Shown here piece by piece: positions 1 to 7,763 of a DNA stretch of 11,235 nt. The notes below the pieces were generated by a model. That model saw nothing but the letters and a program-made list of their open reading frames with translations. It was not told where the DNA came from and searched no databases. Numbering within the stretch: position 1 is the first letter of the stretch; each line of letters begins with the position of its first letter. A program made the translations under genes and the position numbers. Source of the stretch: an uncultured Bacteroides sp. (GTDB taxonomy: Bacteria; Bacteroidota; Bacteroidia; Bacteroidales; Bacteroidaceae); assembly GCA_900557355.1 (NCBI GenBank), contig USSR01000168.1:1-11235 (forward strand). The letters run 5' to 3'.

Positions 1-53
1 ACAAGCACTACAAACAAAACTTTACTAAATATTTTCTTAAAGCACTCAATCAT
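1..53 (-). CDS. N-terminus of a further exported PUL protein (cut by left edge)
   Basis: An ATG at 53 opens a frame that stays open for 17 codons to the window edge. It reads MIECFKKIFSKVLFVVL: a short stretch with three lysines followed by a hydrophobic core, which looks like the start of a signal peptide or lipoprotein signal. It begins 23 bases after the stop of the upstream lipoprotein gene, behind an A/G-rich leader (AGAAAAAGAGATAAA), in the same direction as every other gene here. By position it is the next gene of the PUL operon. In such loci this place is usually taken by a secreted glycosidase, polysaccharide lyase or another binding protein, but that is inference because no catalytic domain is inside the window. 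Another ATG at 73 hits a stop after seven codons and is not a likely start. Confidence 0.6.
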   Translation of the reverse strand, partial: MIECFKKIFSKVLFVVL

Positions 54-76
54 TTTATCTCTTTTTCTATCATTGA

Positions 77-1507
77 TTATTTATCATCACCAGTATATAT
101 CAGACGAACTACTATCGGAGCATTCTTTCCTAAAGCAATGGCTCTTGCTCCTCCTTTAGCTGTTGCAGCGGCAATCTCCAACGTAGCAAATTGAGAAACA
201 CTATTTATGGCAAAAACCATATGCAATCCATCCAGATCTCCAAATTCTTTGATATACAGACTTCCATCTCTATTTGTACCACATGGGGCCATATTCATCC
301 CCCAAGAATTCATCAGATCTTTCTTTAGCTTTTTATCACCAATCTGTAGGGAAGGATAGACTTCCGGACATCTCAAGACCTCCAGATAATCACAAACATC
401 CAAAGAAGCTTTGGCCAGATTTACATAATCCTGTAATTCAGGAACCCGCCACCCTTCAGGAGCTAACAAATTCGGCCAAGTTACTGATGATGAATTATCA
501 CCTATCAATCCGATACGATAATACATTCCGGCAACTTTACGGATTGCATCCGGAACAAGAGTAGTTGCACTCTTCTTAGCTTCTTCGGCAGGGAAACATT
601 GAGATTTGTCATTTTCCTGTCCTTCACAAATAAGCGATTCACCTGTATTCAATTTAGTAGTTCGAAGGTTTTCAGCCAACCATACAACTTCAGAATCACC
701 ATTCGAAATTACAGCCACTTTATATGTAATCGATTCATCACCACGAACATCCGTAAAGATCTTCGTTCCATACAATTTAAATCTCCAGGCTGAATTCGCC
801 ATCAGGCGGTCTCCCACTTTCACATTCCAATAAAGGGTATTAGCTTTATAACGTTTCAGTCCGGCTGCCTTATTATCCACCATTTCCTGTAGTTGGCTAT
901 ATGTTAGAGCAGTGGATGTTTTTTCCACTTCCATATCAATTAATGGGTCAGACAAATCTGCATTAGCACTAATTAAGAGCTGATAAGATTCTGTATCCGG
1001 CATAGGTTCCCATGAAAACTTCACCTCTGTATCCATTGCTTCATAGTCTAGTTCTAAAGTAGTATCCTTAGCTGGCGTTAACGGCTGTGCCATTAACCTT
1101 GTCACCATCAAAGAACGAATTTCCGCAGATGAAGGCTGAGACGATTTCCCGGATTGTACTGTCCAATAAATCTTACCCGTATAGCCGGAAGCAATTCCCA
1201 ATTTAGCCGCAATATCATTCATATCAGAAGAAGATATCAAATGAGGAGTTCTTCTTGCTTCAACAACTACCGGACTCGACATATCCTCGCTATTACTTAA
1301 AAGCAAATTATATTTGTCTACTAAAAAAGCTTCCTGCCAGGCAAAAGTGATCTGGCGTACTTTATCCAAATCAATTGAGACATCATTTTTAGGAACAGCC
1401 AGTTCAATTTCCGACGTCACAAGTGCTGGACGTTCAACATCATCTTTACAAGACCAACATGACAATCCTGTAAATACTAATAATAGAAATGAAATATATT
1501 GTTTCAT
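77..1507 (-). CDS. Surface lipoprotein with two SusE-like modules and a FISUMP-like C-terminal domain; probable glycan-binding protein
   Basis: A 476-residue lipoprotein, probably anchored on the outer-membrane surface. The N-terminus has a short hydrophobic signal ending in a lipobox with the likely lipidated Cys20 (LSCWSC). It is followed directly by KDD, which fits the Bacteroidota lipoprotein export signal for surface display. Residues about 42-137 and 150-247 are two related modules. Each has an F-x-W strand, a Y-x-L-L-(L/I)-S strand, a 'sp(l/v)...' segment and a closing (L/I)YW-x-V strand, the pattern of SusE-type or Ig-like modules of surface glycan-binding proteins. Residues about 250-473 resemble the FISUMP domain (Fibrobacter succinogenes major paralogous domain): VWLAENLRTTKLNTGE (275-290), MYYRIG (328-333), LLAPEGWRVPELQDYVNL (347-364) and a terminal VVRLIYTG. 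The gene starts 32 bases after the upstream hydrolase, and its place downstream of susCD matches the usual SusE/SusF position. No catalytic motif is visible. Binding is inferred from domain type and context; the ligand is unknown. Confidence 0.85.
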   Translation of the reverse strand: MKQYISFLLLVFTGLSCWSCKDDVERPALVTSEIELAVPKNDVSIDLDKVRQITFAWQEAFLVDKYNLLLSNSEDMSSPVVVEARRTPHLISSSDMNDIAAKLGIASGYTGKIYWTVQSGKSSQPSSAEIRSLMVTRLMAQPLTPAKDTTLELDYEAMDTEVKFSWEPMPDTESYQLLISANADLSDPLIDMEVEKTSTALTYSQLQEMVDNKAAGLKRYKANTLYWNVKVGDRLMANSAWRFKLYGTKIFTDVRGDESITYKVAVISNGDSEVVWLAENLRTTKLNTGESLICEGQENDKSQCFPAEEAKKSATTLVPDAIRKVAGMYYRIGLIGDNSSSVTWPNLLAPEGWRVPELQDYVNLAKASLDVCDYLEVLRCPEVYPSLQIGDKKLKKDLMNSWGMNMAPCGTNRDGSLYIKEFGDLDGLHMVFAINSVSQFATLEIAAATAKGGARAIALGKNAPIVVRLIYTGDDK

Positions 1508-1539
1508 GATACTTTGTTATTCAAGATTAATACATCATT

Positions 1540-2847
1540 TTATTTCATATACTTATACAATGGATCCGGATCTGACTCCACCCCATTGAAATGGAAAAAT
1601 AAACTTAAGGCAACAGGCTTGGGACGAACTCCCAACGGCTGCATCGGTGAATCAAAAATCCCATATGTCTGCTCTGTCTCTACAACAGTGCTTCCTGCAG
1701 ATGTCCAGTTGAACATTCTGAACATATATACGGACTCTATCGTTTGAAGTCGTTCTGTCAGGGCTACAATAGCAGGTACACACACATCCGCTATCAATTC
1801 TTCCCTCCGTTCAAGATAACTGTCAAAATAGCCGAACTCGGAGATAATAATCTTTCTCCCTGCATCGCCATGATCAACAGCAATCTGATACAATGACTCA
1901 TTCATTGCCAGCCATGATAAGGTATGTTTTTCATGAATATAAGGATGCCAGTTCAGATATTCAAAGTAATGGCTTGGATCAGTATCAGCGGCCAGTTTCC
2001 GTTTACCTCCCTCCATACTGGTCGAAGGTAATTTACCCGATACAATATGATCATATATAGCACTCAAATATGCTTTCGTTTCGGGAATATCGACCATATA
2101 AAGACCAGGAGCCACGACTTTTGCTTTCGGATTTGCCGCTTTCACTCCCCTATTGGCATAATAACAAATATCCGCTGTCACCAATGCCTGCTCACTAGTA
2201 GTAAATATAAAAGGTGCATTTTCTTCTGCTGTCGCCCCATCTCTAAATCCATCCTTACATAAATTGTGACCCTTCGGGGCGTTCAATTCATTTCCCACTT
2301 CAAACTGAGTCACATCAGGGAAAGCAGCTGCTAACATTTTATAGCTATCTTCTATCTGCTGCATAAACTTTATATAAAGTTCTGTCCCCGGTTCCGGGAC
2401 AGCTTTCCAATGTGAACGCGTACATCCATAAGGATACATATAAGCTGCATTGGTGAGCATTATATTACGCACTCCCTTTTCTGTCAACAGAGCAGCATAA
2501 TCCTTAAATTTCTGAAGATTATCCTCTTTAAATATCAAGTTTCCTTCAGCATCGTGATCAAATACCCATGAAAGATGGAGCAACATTCGGAAAGACTTAA
2601 CTCCCAAGGCCCCGCACATATCAGCAACCAATTGTGGAGTTACCCCATTATCAGACTGTCCGCCAATGTTTTCGCCCACTTTGGGCTGCTCATGAATACC
2701 GAACATATTACTTCTGTCAACACTATAAGTCGGAGGTAAAATGGGAGAATTCTCATCATTATCATTACAAGATGCAAAGTTAGCAACCAATAATGCACCA
2801 GCCATTAAAAATAGCCATCGGCGATATATATATTTCATTTTCATCAT
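1540..2847 (-). CDS. Lipoprotein glycoside hydrolase, clan GH-A-like (beta/alpha)8 fold (GH39-like or unassigned family)
   Basis: Probably a surface retaining glycosidase. The frame is open from an ATG at 2883 (447 codons), and residues are numbered from there. A start in the ATG cluster at 2847/2844/2838 is preferred, because the next residues (KMKYIYRRW plus a hydrophobic core) then make a normal-length lipoprotein signal ending at Cys39 (ANFASC). The following NDNDEN is acidic, which favours outer-surface display. The rest is a single catalytic domain. FEVGNELNAP at 195-203 supplies the Asn-Glu pair of clan GH-A, with Glu199 the likely acid/base. LNWHPY at 310-315 is a typical active-site strand, IIISEFGYF at 345-353 gives Glu349 as likely nucleophile, and FRMFNW at 388-393 fits the last barrel strand. 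There is no accessory binding domain. It lies between susD and the surface-binding protein gene, where Sus-type endo-acting enzymes often sit. GH39 or a related 'catalytic core' family is the nearest match by eye. Catalytic type is fairly secure; substrate and family are not. Confidence 0.8.
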   Translation of the reverse strand: MMKMKYIYRRWLFLMAGALLVANFASCNDNDENSPILPPTYSVDRSNMFGIHEQPKVGENIGGQSDNGVTPQLVADMCGALGVKSFRMLLHLSWVFDHDAEGNLIFKEDNLQKFKDYAALLTEKGVRNIMLTNAAYMYPYGCTRSHWKAVPEPGTELYIKFMQQIEDSYKMLAAAFPDVTQFEVGNELNAPKGHNLCKDGFRDGATAEENAPFIFTTSEQALVTADICYYANRGVKAANPKAKVVAPGLYMVDIPETKAYLSAIYDHIVSGKLPSTSMEGGKRKLAADTDPSHYFEYLNWHPYIHEKHTLSWLAMNESLYQIAVDHGDAGRKIIISEFGYFDSYLERREELIADVCVPAIVALTERLQTIESVYMFRMFNWTSAGSTVVETEQTYGIFDSPMQPLGVRPKPVALSLFFHFNGVESDPDPLYKYMK

Positions 2848-2908
2848 ACTACTAAATTTAAAAGATATATTTATTTTCCACACACATTCAGTTTCCCGAA
2901 AGATAGCG

Positions 2909-4624
2909 TTAGAATCCTGGATTCTGCGTTAACTGCGGGCTCACATTTCTTTCTCGCTGTGGTATTGGCCATAGCTCATGCTTTTGCTGAACGAATGTCC
3001 GGTTTTCAACCAAACGATAATCAGAAGAAGGATGTGGCATATAAGCATCATAATCGTACACAGGCTCATCGTTCTCATCAAATGTCACATTCGGCCAGTC
3101 CTCAAATTTACCTTTAAAAGGACGTCCCATCACCGGACGATTGGCATATTTCCAAAAGCCATCCCAACGACGGATATCAAAATAGCGGAATCCTTCAAAG
3201 GCTAATTCTACCTTACGCTCATGACGAACAATCACCCGTGCTTTTGACTGATCCGACAAATCCGATAACGACAAAGCCGGCATTTTTACATCGTCACGTC
3301 CATTGCGAACTTCATTCAAAGCATCAACTACACTTTTATCAATATCATTCGCTTCTATTTTTGCCTCTGCATAAGTCAAAAGCACTTCAGCATAGCGACA
3401 GAGAATAAGAGGATAATCCCCTTTTTCATTTTTGTCTGCATAAGAAGGATCACTAAATTTTCTCGTACAATATCCCGTATAAGAGGTATATGGACTAAAG
3501 GAATAACAATCCTTATTGGTCACCTTACCATTTTCTGCATAACTCCAACATGAAGTGCTATCAACATGTGACTCAAATATAAAATCTCCATATCTATCCC
3601 CAGGGACTACAAATCCTAAACGCAAACGCGGATCACGATTTTCAAATGGTTTCTTCTTATTAAATAATGGAGACTCTGCAATATTCTTTCCATCAATACA
3701 ATGATATGAGTCTATCAAATTTTGTGTCGGCACCATAGTGGAATATCCATTCAAATTACGAGACTGCATATGAAGAGGTAACTTATGATACAAAGGAATC
3801 TCTGCACTAAATTCCGCTTTCAAAATAATTTCCTTATTATTCGCATCCGTCAATCCGGACACCAGAAACAAATCTCCGTATTTAGGATAGAGCTTATATA
3901 TTTCAGAAGAAATAACCGCTTCAGCAGCCTCGGCAGCTACTTCCCATTTTTTATTATAAAGGGCAATACGTGCCTTATACGCATTTGCCGTCCCCCTTGT
4001 AGCACGCCCAAGGCAAAGCGGATCAACATACTGCTCTTCCAACAGGGTAGCAGCATCTGTAAAATCTTTCAAAATCTGTTGAAGCACGACATCCTTAGAT
4101 TCGCGTACAAATTTAGAGGCTTCAGACTCCGATTCAATCGGTTTTAGAATTAGAGGCACATCTCCGAAAAAAGAAATCAACCGAGAATAATAAAAACCTC
4201 TAAGGAAAAGACATTCGCCTTTATATTGCTTATATTGTTCCGGACTCAATACTGCTGATTTCTTTTCTATAATCTCCAGCATTAAATTACACCGTCCAAC
4301 TCCCTGATAAGCATAATGCCAAACCTCTCTTATTGAATGAAGATTACTGTCATGTTGACCTTGTGCCACCTTTTTCCAGTCACTTTCCTGACGAGGAAAG
4401 CCTATATCAGTCATCAGATCGGGAGCTATCGGAAACAAATATTCTACATTAGGCTGTGCAATCAAAAAACGATAACATCCTACTACCCCTCCATTAATTT
4501 CACTGGCATTATTCCAAAAAGTATCTTGATTTGGTTTATCCAAAGGATATTTATCCAGCACATCACAACCTCCGAATATGAAAAGTAATGACGTATAAAC
4601 AATATAGACTATATATTTTTTCAT
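2909..4624 (-). CDS. SusD/RagB-like outer-membrane glycan-binding lipoprotein
   Basis: A 571-residue SusD-family lipoprotein, the surface lid that pairs with the SusC-like transporter and delivers glycan to it. The signal MKKYIVYIVYTSLLFIFGGC ends at the likely lipidated Cys20, followed by DVLDKYPLD as in many SusD proteins. The N-terminal segment FWNNASEINGGVVGCYRFL (36-54) and the helical segments GECLFLRGFYYSRLISFFGDVPLIL (136-160, the TPR-like part) are typical of SusD. So are NRDPRLRLGFV (329-339), LILCRYAEVLLTYAEAKIEA (406-425), VELAFEGFRYFDIRRW (472-487) and the tail LWPIPQRE...LTQNPGF (551-571). Length is in the usual 500-600 range and nothing is missing. It starts 17 bases after susC, so translation of the pair is probably tightly linked. 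The glycan cannot be read from the sequence because the binding residues vary strongly across the family. Confidence 0.97.
   Translation of the reverse strand: MKKYIVYIVYTSLLFIFGGCDVLDKYPLDKPNQDTFWNNASEINGGVVGCYRFLIAQPNVEYLFPIAPDLMTDIGFPRQESDWKKVAQGQHDSNLHSIREVWHYAYQGVGRCNLMLEIIEKKSAVLSPEQYKQYKGECLFLRGFYYSRLISFFGDVPLILKPIESESEASKFVRESKDVVLQQILKDFTDAATLLEEQYVDPLCLGRATRGTANAYKARIALYNKKWEVAAEAAEAVISSEIYKLYPKYGDLFLVSGLTDANNKEIILKAEFSAEIPLYHKLPLHMQSRNLNGYSTMVPTQNLIDSYHCIDGKNIAESPLFNKKKPFENRDPRLRLGFVVPGDRYGDFIFESHVDSTSCWSYAENGKVTNKDCYSFSPYTSYTGYCTRKFSDPSYADKNEKGDYPLILCRYAEVLLTYAEAKIEANDIDKSVVDALNEVRNGRDDVKMPALSLSDLSDQSKARVIVRHERKVELAFEGFRYFDIRRWDGFWKYANRPVMGRPFKGKFEDWPNVTFDENDEPVYDYDAYMPHPSSDYRLVENRTFVQQKHELWPIPQRERNVSPQLTQNPGF
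2911..2925. repeat. 15-base perfect palindrome at the end of the susD-like gene
   Basis: AGAATCC and GGATTCT form perfect inverted arms of 7 bases around a single central T, and GCGTT occurs directly on both sides (2906-2910 and 2926-2930). In the minus-strand transcript the arms could pair as a 6-bp stem with a three-base loop just before the susD stop codon. No U-run follows, so it is not an ordinary intrinsic terminator. The bases encode the conserved QNPGF tail of SusD, so the symmetry may be a by-product of coding. Confidence 0.35.
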
Positions 4625-4641
4625 ATAAATATGTACTTAAG

Positions 4642-7600
4642 TTAGAAATTGACATTAATTCCAAAAGAATAAGTTTTCAACAAAGGCACTGAATTTTGTG
4701 CTTTTGTAGGATGTTGTTCCGGATCGTACCCCTCTGTCATTTTATCGAATGTGAATAAGTTCTGGGCAGAAAAGTAAACACGTACTCCGTCAAGGAATGT
4801 ATGACTAAGTATTTTCCGTGGAATAGTATAGCCGATCTGAAGATTCTTCAATCTAAGATAAGAAGCATCCTGCAGCCAGTAAGTAGAAGGCTTTATATTA
4901 TTTGCACTGGAAATAAACATACGGGGATATTTAGAATTCGTTTCTCCTTCTTTCCACATATTATCTTTTTGCCATTGCTGCACTTTTGCACCATTATTAA
5001 AGGCCCAGGCAAGATCATCGCGCAAATAGCCATCCCGTTTGCCCACCCCTTGGAAGAACAATTCAATGTCAAAGTTCTTATATTCAGCTGCCAGATTAAA
5101 GCTATATGTATATCTCGGTATTGTATTACCAATCACGACATAATCTTCCGATGTAATCTGACCGTCGCCAGTATCAGGTATACCATCGCCATCCGTATCA
5201 ATTGTCGGTTGATCTTTGTATTTAATATCTCCTCCCTGCAGATTTCCGAACTGTGTTACCGGATAAGACCGGGCATCATTGAACGAAGCAAACAAACCAT
5301 CCGCCTCCAATCCCCAAATCGAGTTTATGGAATATCCCGCACGATTGGTATACAAGTCATCAAAGTTGTTCACGATGCCTTTCATATCCTTGATTTCATT
5401 CTTCACGTCCGAAAGATTGGCTGAAATACGATAAGAGAAATCTCCAATACGGTCATTGAAAGCAAGACTAAGTTCCCATCCTTTATTTTCAACTACTCCG
5501 GCATTTCTCAATGGGGAGTTATTATACCCCATGAAAGAAGGAATATCCAGATTCATCAATATATCGCGGGTTTTCCTGACATAATAATCAAAAGTAAAAT
5601 TCAATTTATTATTAAAGAAACCAAGATCGATACCTACATTCGTCATTGTTGTTGTTTCCCAGGAAATGTCTCTGAAAGCATAGTCTCTTGCGGCATATCC
5701 TTGAACAACCTTACCATTAAACACGACAGGCTCTGCCAGATTTATATCCATAGAGAACGGATAGTAACTTCCAACTTCCTGATTACCCAGCTGTCCCCAT
5801 GAAGCTCTCAATTTGGCATTGCTTAGCCACTTGATATTTTTCATAAAGTTCTCTTCGCTAATACGCCAACCGGCGGAGAAAGAAGGAAACAATCCCCATC
5901 TATTCCCTTTGGCAAAACGGGAAGAACCATCATAACGAACATTAGCCTCAAATAGATATTTGCCTGCATAGTCATAGTTTAACCGTCCGAAGAAAGACTG
6001 CAATGCCATTTCTGAAGCATTACCGTCAGTAGACTGATTAACCACCGGGAAAGAAGCTATTTGATCATAGTTAAACTCACTCCCTTCTCTACGACCATAC
6101 AAATTTTCTCCATAATATGTAATCTGCTGAAAACCCGCCAAAAGCTGAATGCTATGCTTATGAAAGTCTTTATCGAAATTAATCAAGAATTTAAAGTCAT
6201 CGTTAAAAGTGTAGTTCCTTCTTTGAACCAAGGCTCTTTTTTGCACCGTTGTCACTGGATTATCATCAACATCATAAAACGGCACAATATTATTGTAAAC
6301 CTTATTAGAATCAAAATTGAACTTTGGAGAATACGAAACATCCAAACGGATCTCTTTTATCGGAGAGTAAGCTACTTTCATATTCACTACCGCTTCCTGA
6401 TACCAGTTTCTATTATATCCTTTTAATTTCTCTTGCGATAAAGCCCATGTATTCGCTCCAATTTGTACATAAGCAGGATTACCGTTCGGAGTCACCCATG
6501 GGTAAATAGGTGCAGTACGACGAACAGCACCAATAATCGACGCTACATCCGAACCTGGTTCCGAAACAACAGAATGACGACCCGAAATATCAATTCCGGC
6601 GGAAAGTTTATCATTAAACTTGTAATCAGTATTGACACGCACACTGTAACGTTTCATATAAGTATCCGGGAAAACCCCTTCTTGGTCTGTGTAATTTAAA
6701 GAAGCCAATGCTCTAAGTTTCTCTGTTCCTCCACTCAATGTTAAATTATGCATGTGTTGTATTGCCGGTTCTTTATAAGTAATAGCCTGCCAATCGGTAT
6801 TCGGATAATTATAAGGATCCTGATTCATCTTCGCCTTATAATTCGCAATATAATCTTCACCATATATTACTCCGCCTGCCGCACCCGTATTCATATTACG
6901 GGTATCATTAGAATTAGCTAAGTCATACAGTTCCATATAATCAATAGCTCCCAAAAATTTAGGCTGTTCCGTCATCTTTTGCAACCCGACATTACTATTA
7001 AAACTAATTCTGAGTTTACCCTCCTCCGCACGTTTGGTAGTTATTAATACCACACCGTTTGCAGCACGTGAGCCGTAAATTGCGGCAGAAGATGCATCTT
7101 TCAAAATTGAAATACTCTCAATATCTTGCGGGTTGACGGCATTTACAGAACTGGCAACACCATCAATAAGCACCAGAGGATTGCTATTATTGAGTGTTCC
7201 GATACCACGAATCATAATAGATTCATCCTCCTTACCCGGCTGTCCGGAAGTTGAAGTCACCGTTACTCCGGATGCCATTCCTTGAAGTGCAGACATCGTA
7301 TTCATAACAGGGCGTTTTGCTAAATCCTTACCGCTAACCGCTTCAACGGAACCTGTCAAATTGACTTTCTTTTGAGTACCATAACCTACCACTACCACCT
7401 CATCCACCAAATGCGAGTCTTCTTTCAATGTAATAGTCAGTCCAGTGCGGTTACCCACCTGAATCTTTTCCGTCACATAGCCAATGTAAGATACCTGCAG
7501 AACCGCACCAGAAGATGCTTTCACAGAAAACTTTCCGTCCAAATCCGTAATTGTACCTACTGTTGTGCCCTGTACCTTTACACTGGCACCAATTATAGGT

Positions 7601-7716
7601 TCTCCATTTACATCCTTCACAATTCCTGTAATCATCCCTTGCTGAGCATAAGTGTTCTGTATCACAAATACCTGAACGATAATCAGCAAGATCCATAGAT
7701 AGTAATTCTTTTTCAT
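4642..7716 (-). CDS. SusC/RagA-like TonB-dependent outer-membrane transporter
   Basis: A 1024-residue TonB-linked beta-barrel that imports oligosaccharides into the periplasm together with the SusD-like protein. The signal peptide spans about residues 1-24, ending at NTYAQQG. Residues about 28-98 form the carboxypeptidase-regulatory-like (CarboxypepD_reg) domain: ITGIVKDVNGEPIIGASVKV, then VLQVSYIGY. The TonB-box region DEVVVVGYGTQKK follows at 105-117. The plug (about 120-228) has the classic IRGIGTLNNSNPLVLIDG (169-186), DIESISILKDASSAAIYGSRAANG and VVLITTK motifs. The barrel runs from about 230 to the final Phe1024 (SFGINVNF), the aromatic C-terminal end expected for outer-membrane insertion. 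A DTDGDG...TGDGQI acidic loop at about 840-853 is common in SusC barrels. There is no N-terminal STN domain before the CarboxypepD_reg domain, so signalling to an anti-sigma factor is not expected. The start is set by the signal peptide and lies 47 bases after the oxidoreductase stop. Confidence 0.98.
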   Translation of the reverse strand: MKKNYYLWILLIIVQVFVIQNTYAQQGMITGIVKDVNGEPIIGASVKVQGTTVGTITDLDGKFSVKASSGAVLQVSYIGYVTEKIQVGNRTGLTITLKEDSHLVDEVVVVGYGTQKKVNLTGSVEAVSGKDLAKRPVMNTMSALQGMASGVTVTSTSGQPGKEDESIMIRGIGTLNNSNPLVLIDGVASSVNAVNPQDIESISILKDASSAAIYGSRAANGVVLITTKRAEEGKLRISFNSNVGLQKMTEQPKFLGAIDYMELYDLANSNDTRNMNTGAAGGVIYGEDYIANYKAKMNQDPYNYPNTDWQAITYKEPAIQHMHNLTLSGGTEKLRALASLNYTDQEGVFPDTYMKRYSVRVNTDYKFNDKLSAGIDISGRHSVVSEPGSDVASIIGAVRRTAPIYPWVTPNGNPAYVQIGANTWALSQEKLKGYNRNWYQEAVVNMKVAYSPIKEIRLDVSYSPKFNFDSNKVYNNIVPFYDVDDNPVTTVQKRALVQRRNYTFNDDFKFLINFDKDFHKHSIQLLAGFQQITYYGENLYGRREGSEFNYDQIASFPVVNQSTDGNASEMALQSFFGRLNYDYAGKYLFEANVRYDGSSRFAKGNRWGLFPSFSAGWRISEENFMKNIKWLSNAKLRASWGQLGNQEVGSYYPFSMDINLAEPVVFNGKVVQGYAARDYAFRDISWETTTMTNVGIDLGFFNNKLNFTFDYYVRKTRDILMNLDIPSFMGYNNSPLRNAGVVENKGWELSLAFNDRIGDFSYRISANLSDVKNEIKDMKGIVNNFDDLYTNRAGYSINSIWGLEADGLFASFNDARSYPVTQFGNLQGGDIKYKDQPTIDTDGDGIPDTGDGQITSEDYVVIGNTIPRYTYSFNLAAEYKNFDIELFFQGVGKRDGYLRDDLAWAFNNGAKVQQWQKDNMWKEGETNSKYPRMFISSANNIKPSTYWLQDASYLRLKNLQIGYTIPRKILSHTFLDGVRVYFSAQNLFTFDKMTEGYDPEQHPTKAQNSVPLLKTYSFGINVNF

Positions 7717-7763
7717 GTTATTAAAATAATGGTTAATGCAAACTTTTATTTATCACTTTATTC

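Noticed and set aside
2848..2908. Possible intrinsic terminator between susD and the hydrolase gene (TTTCGGGAAA)
   Set aside because: The arms are only four bases with a two-base loop and no U-run follows, so it cannot act as a standard terminator.
5160..5200. Asp/Gly-rich DxDGDG loop in the SusC barrel resembling an EF-hand or dockerin calcium site
   Set aside because: Such acidic loops are common in SusC-family barrels and do not imply a dockerin or a special system.
4801..5424. A 207-codon open frame on the plus strand inside the susC-like gene, and several other plus-strand frames of 60-120 codons
   Set aside because: They lie antisense to well-supported genes, their translations show no recognisable domain and are rich in Ile/Phe/Arg as expected from reverse reading of AT-rich coding DNA.
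7717..7763. Possible Bacteroides-type promoter in front of susC (AAAGTTTG on the minus strand at 7746-7739, close to the TAnnTTTG -7 element)
   Set aside because: It misses one position of the -7 consensus and has no matching -33 TTTG element at the expected distance, so it is not supported as a promoter.
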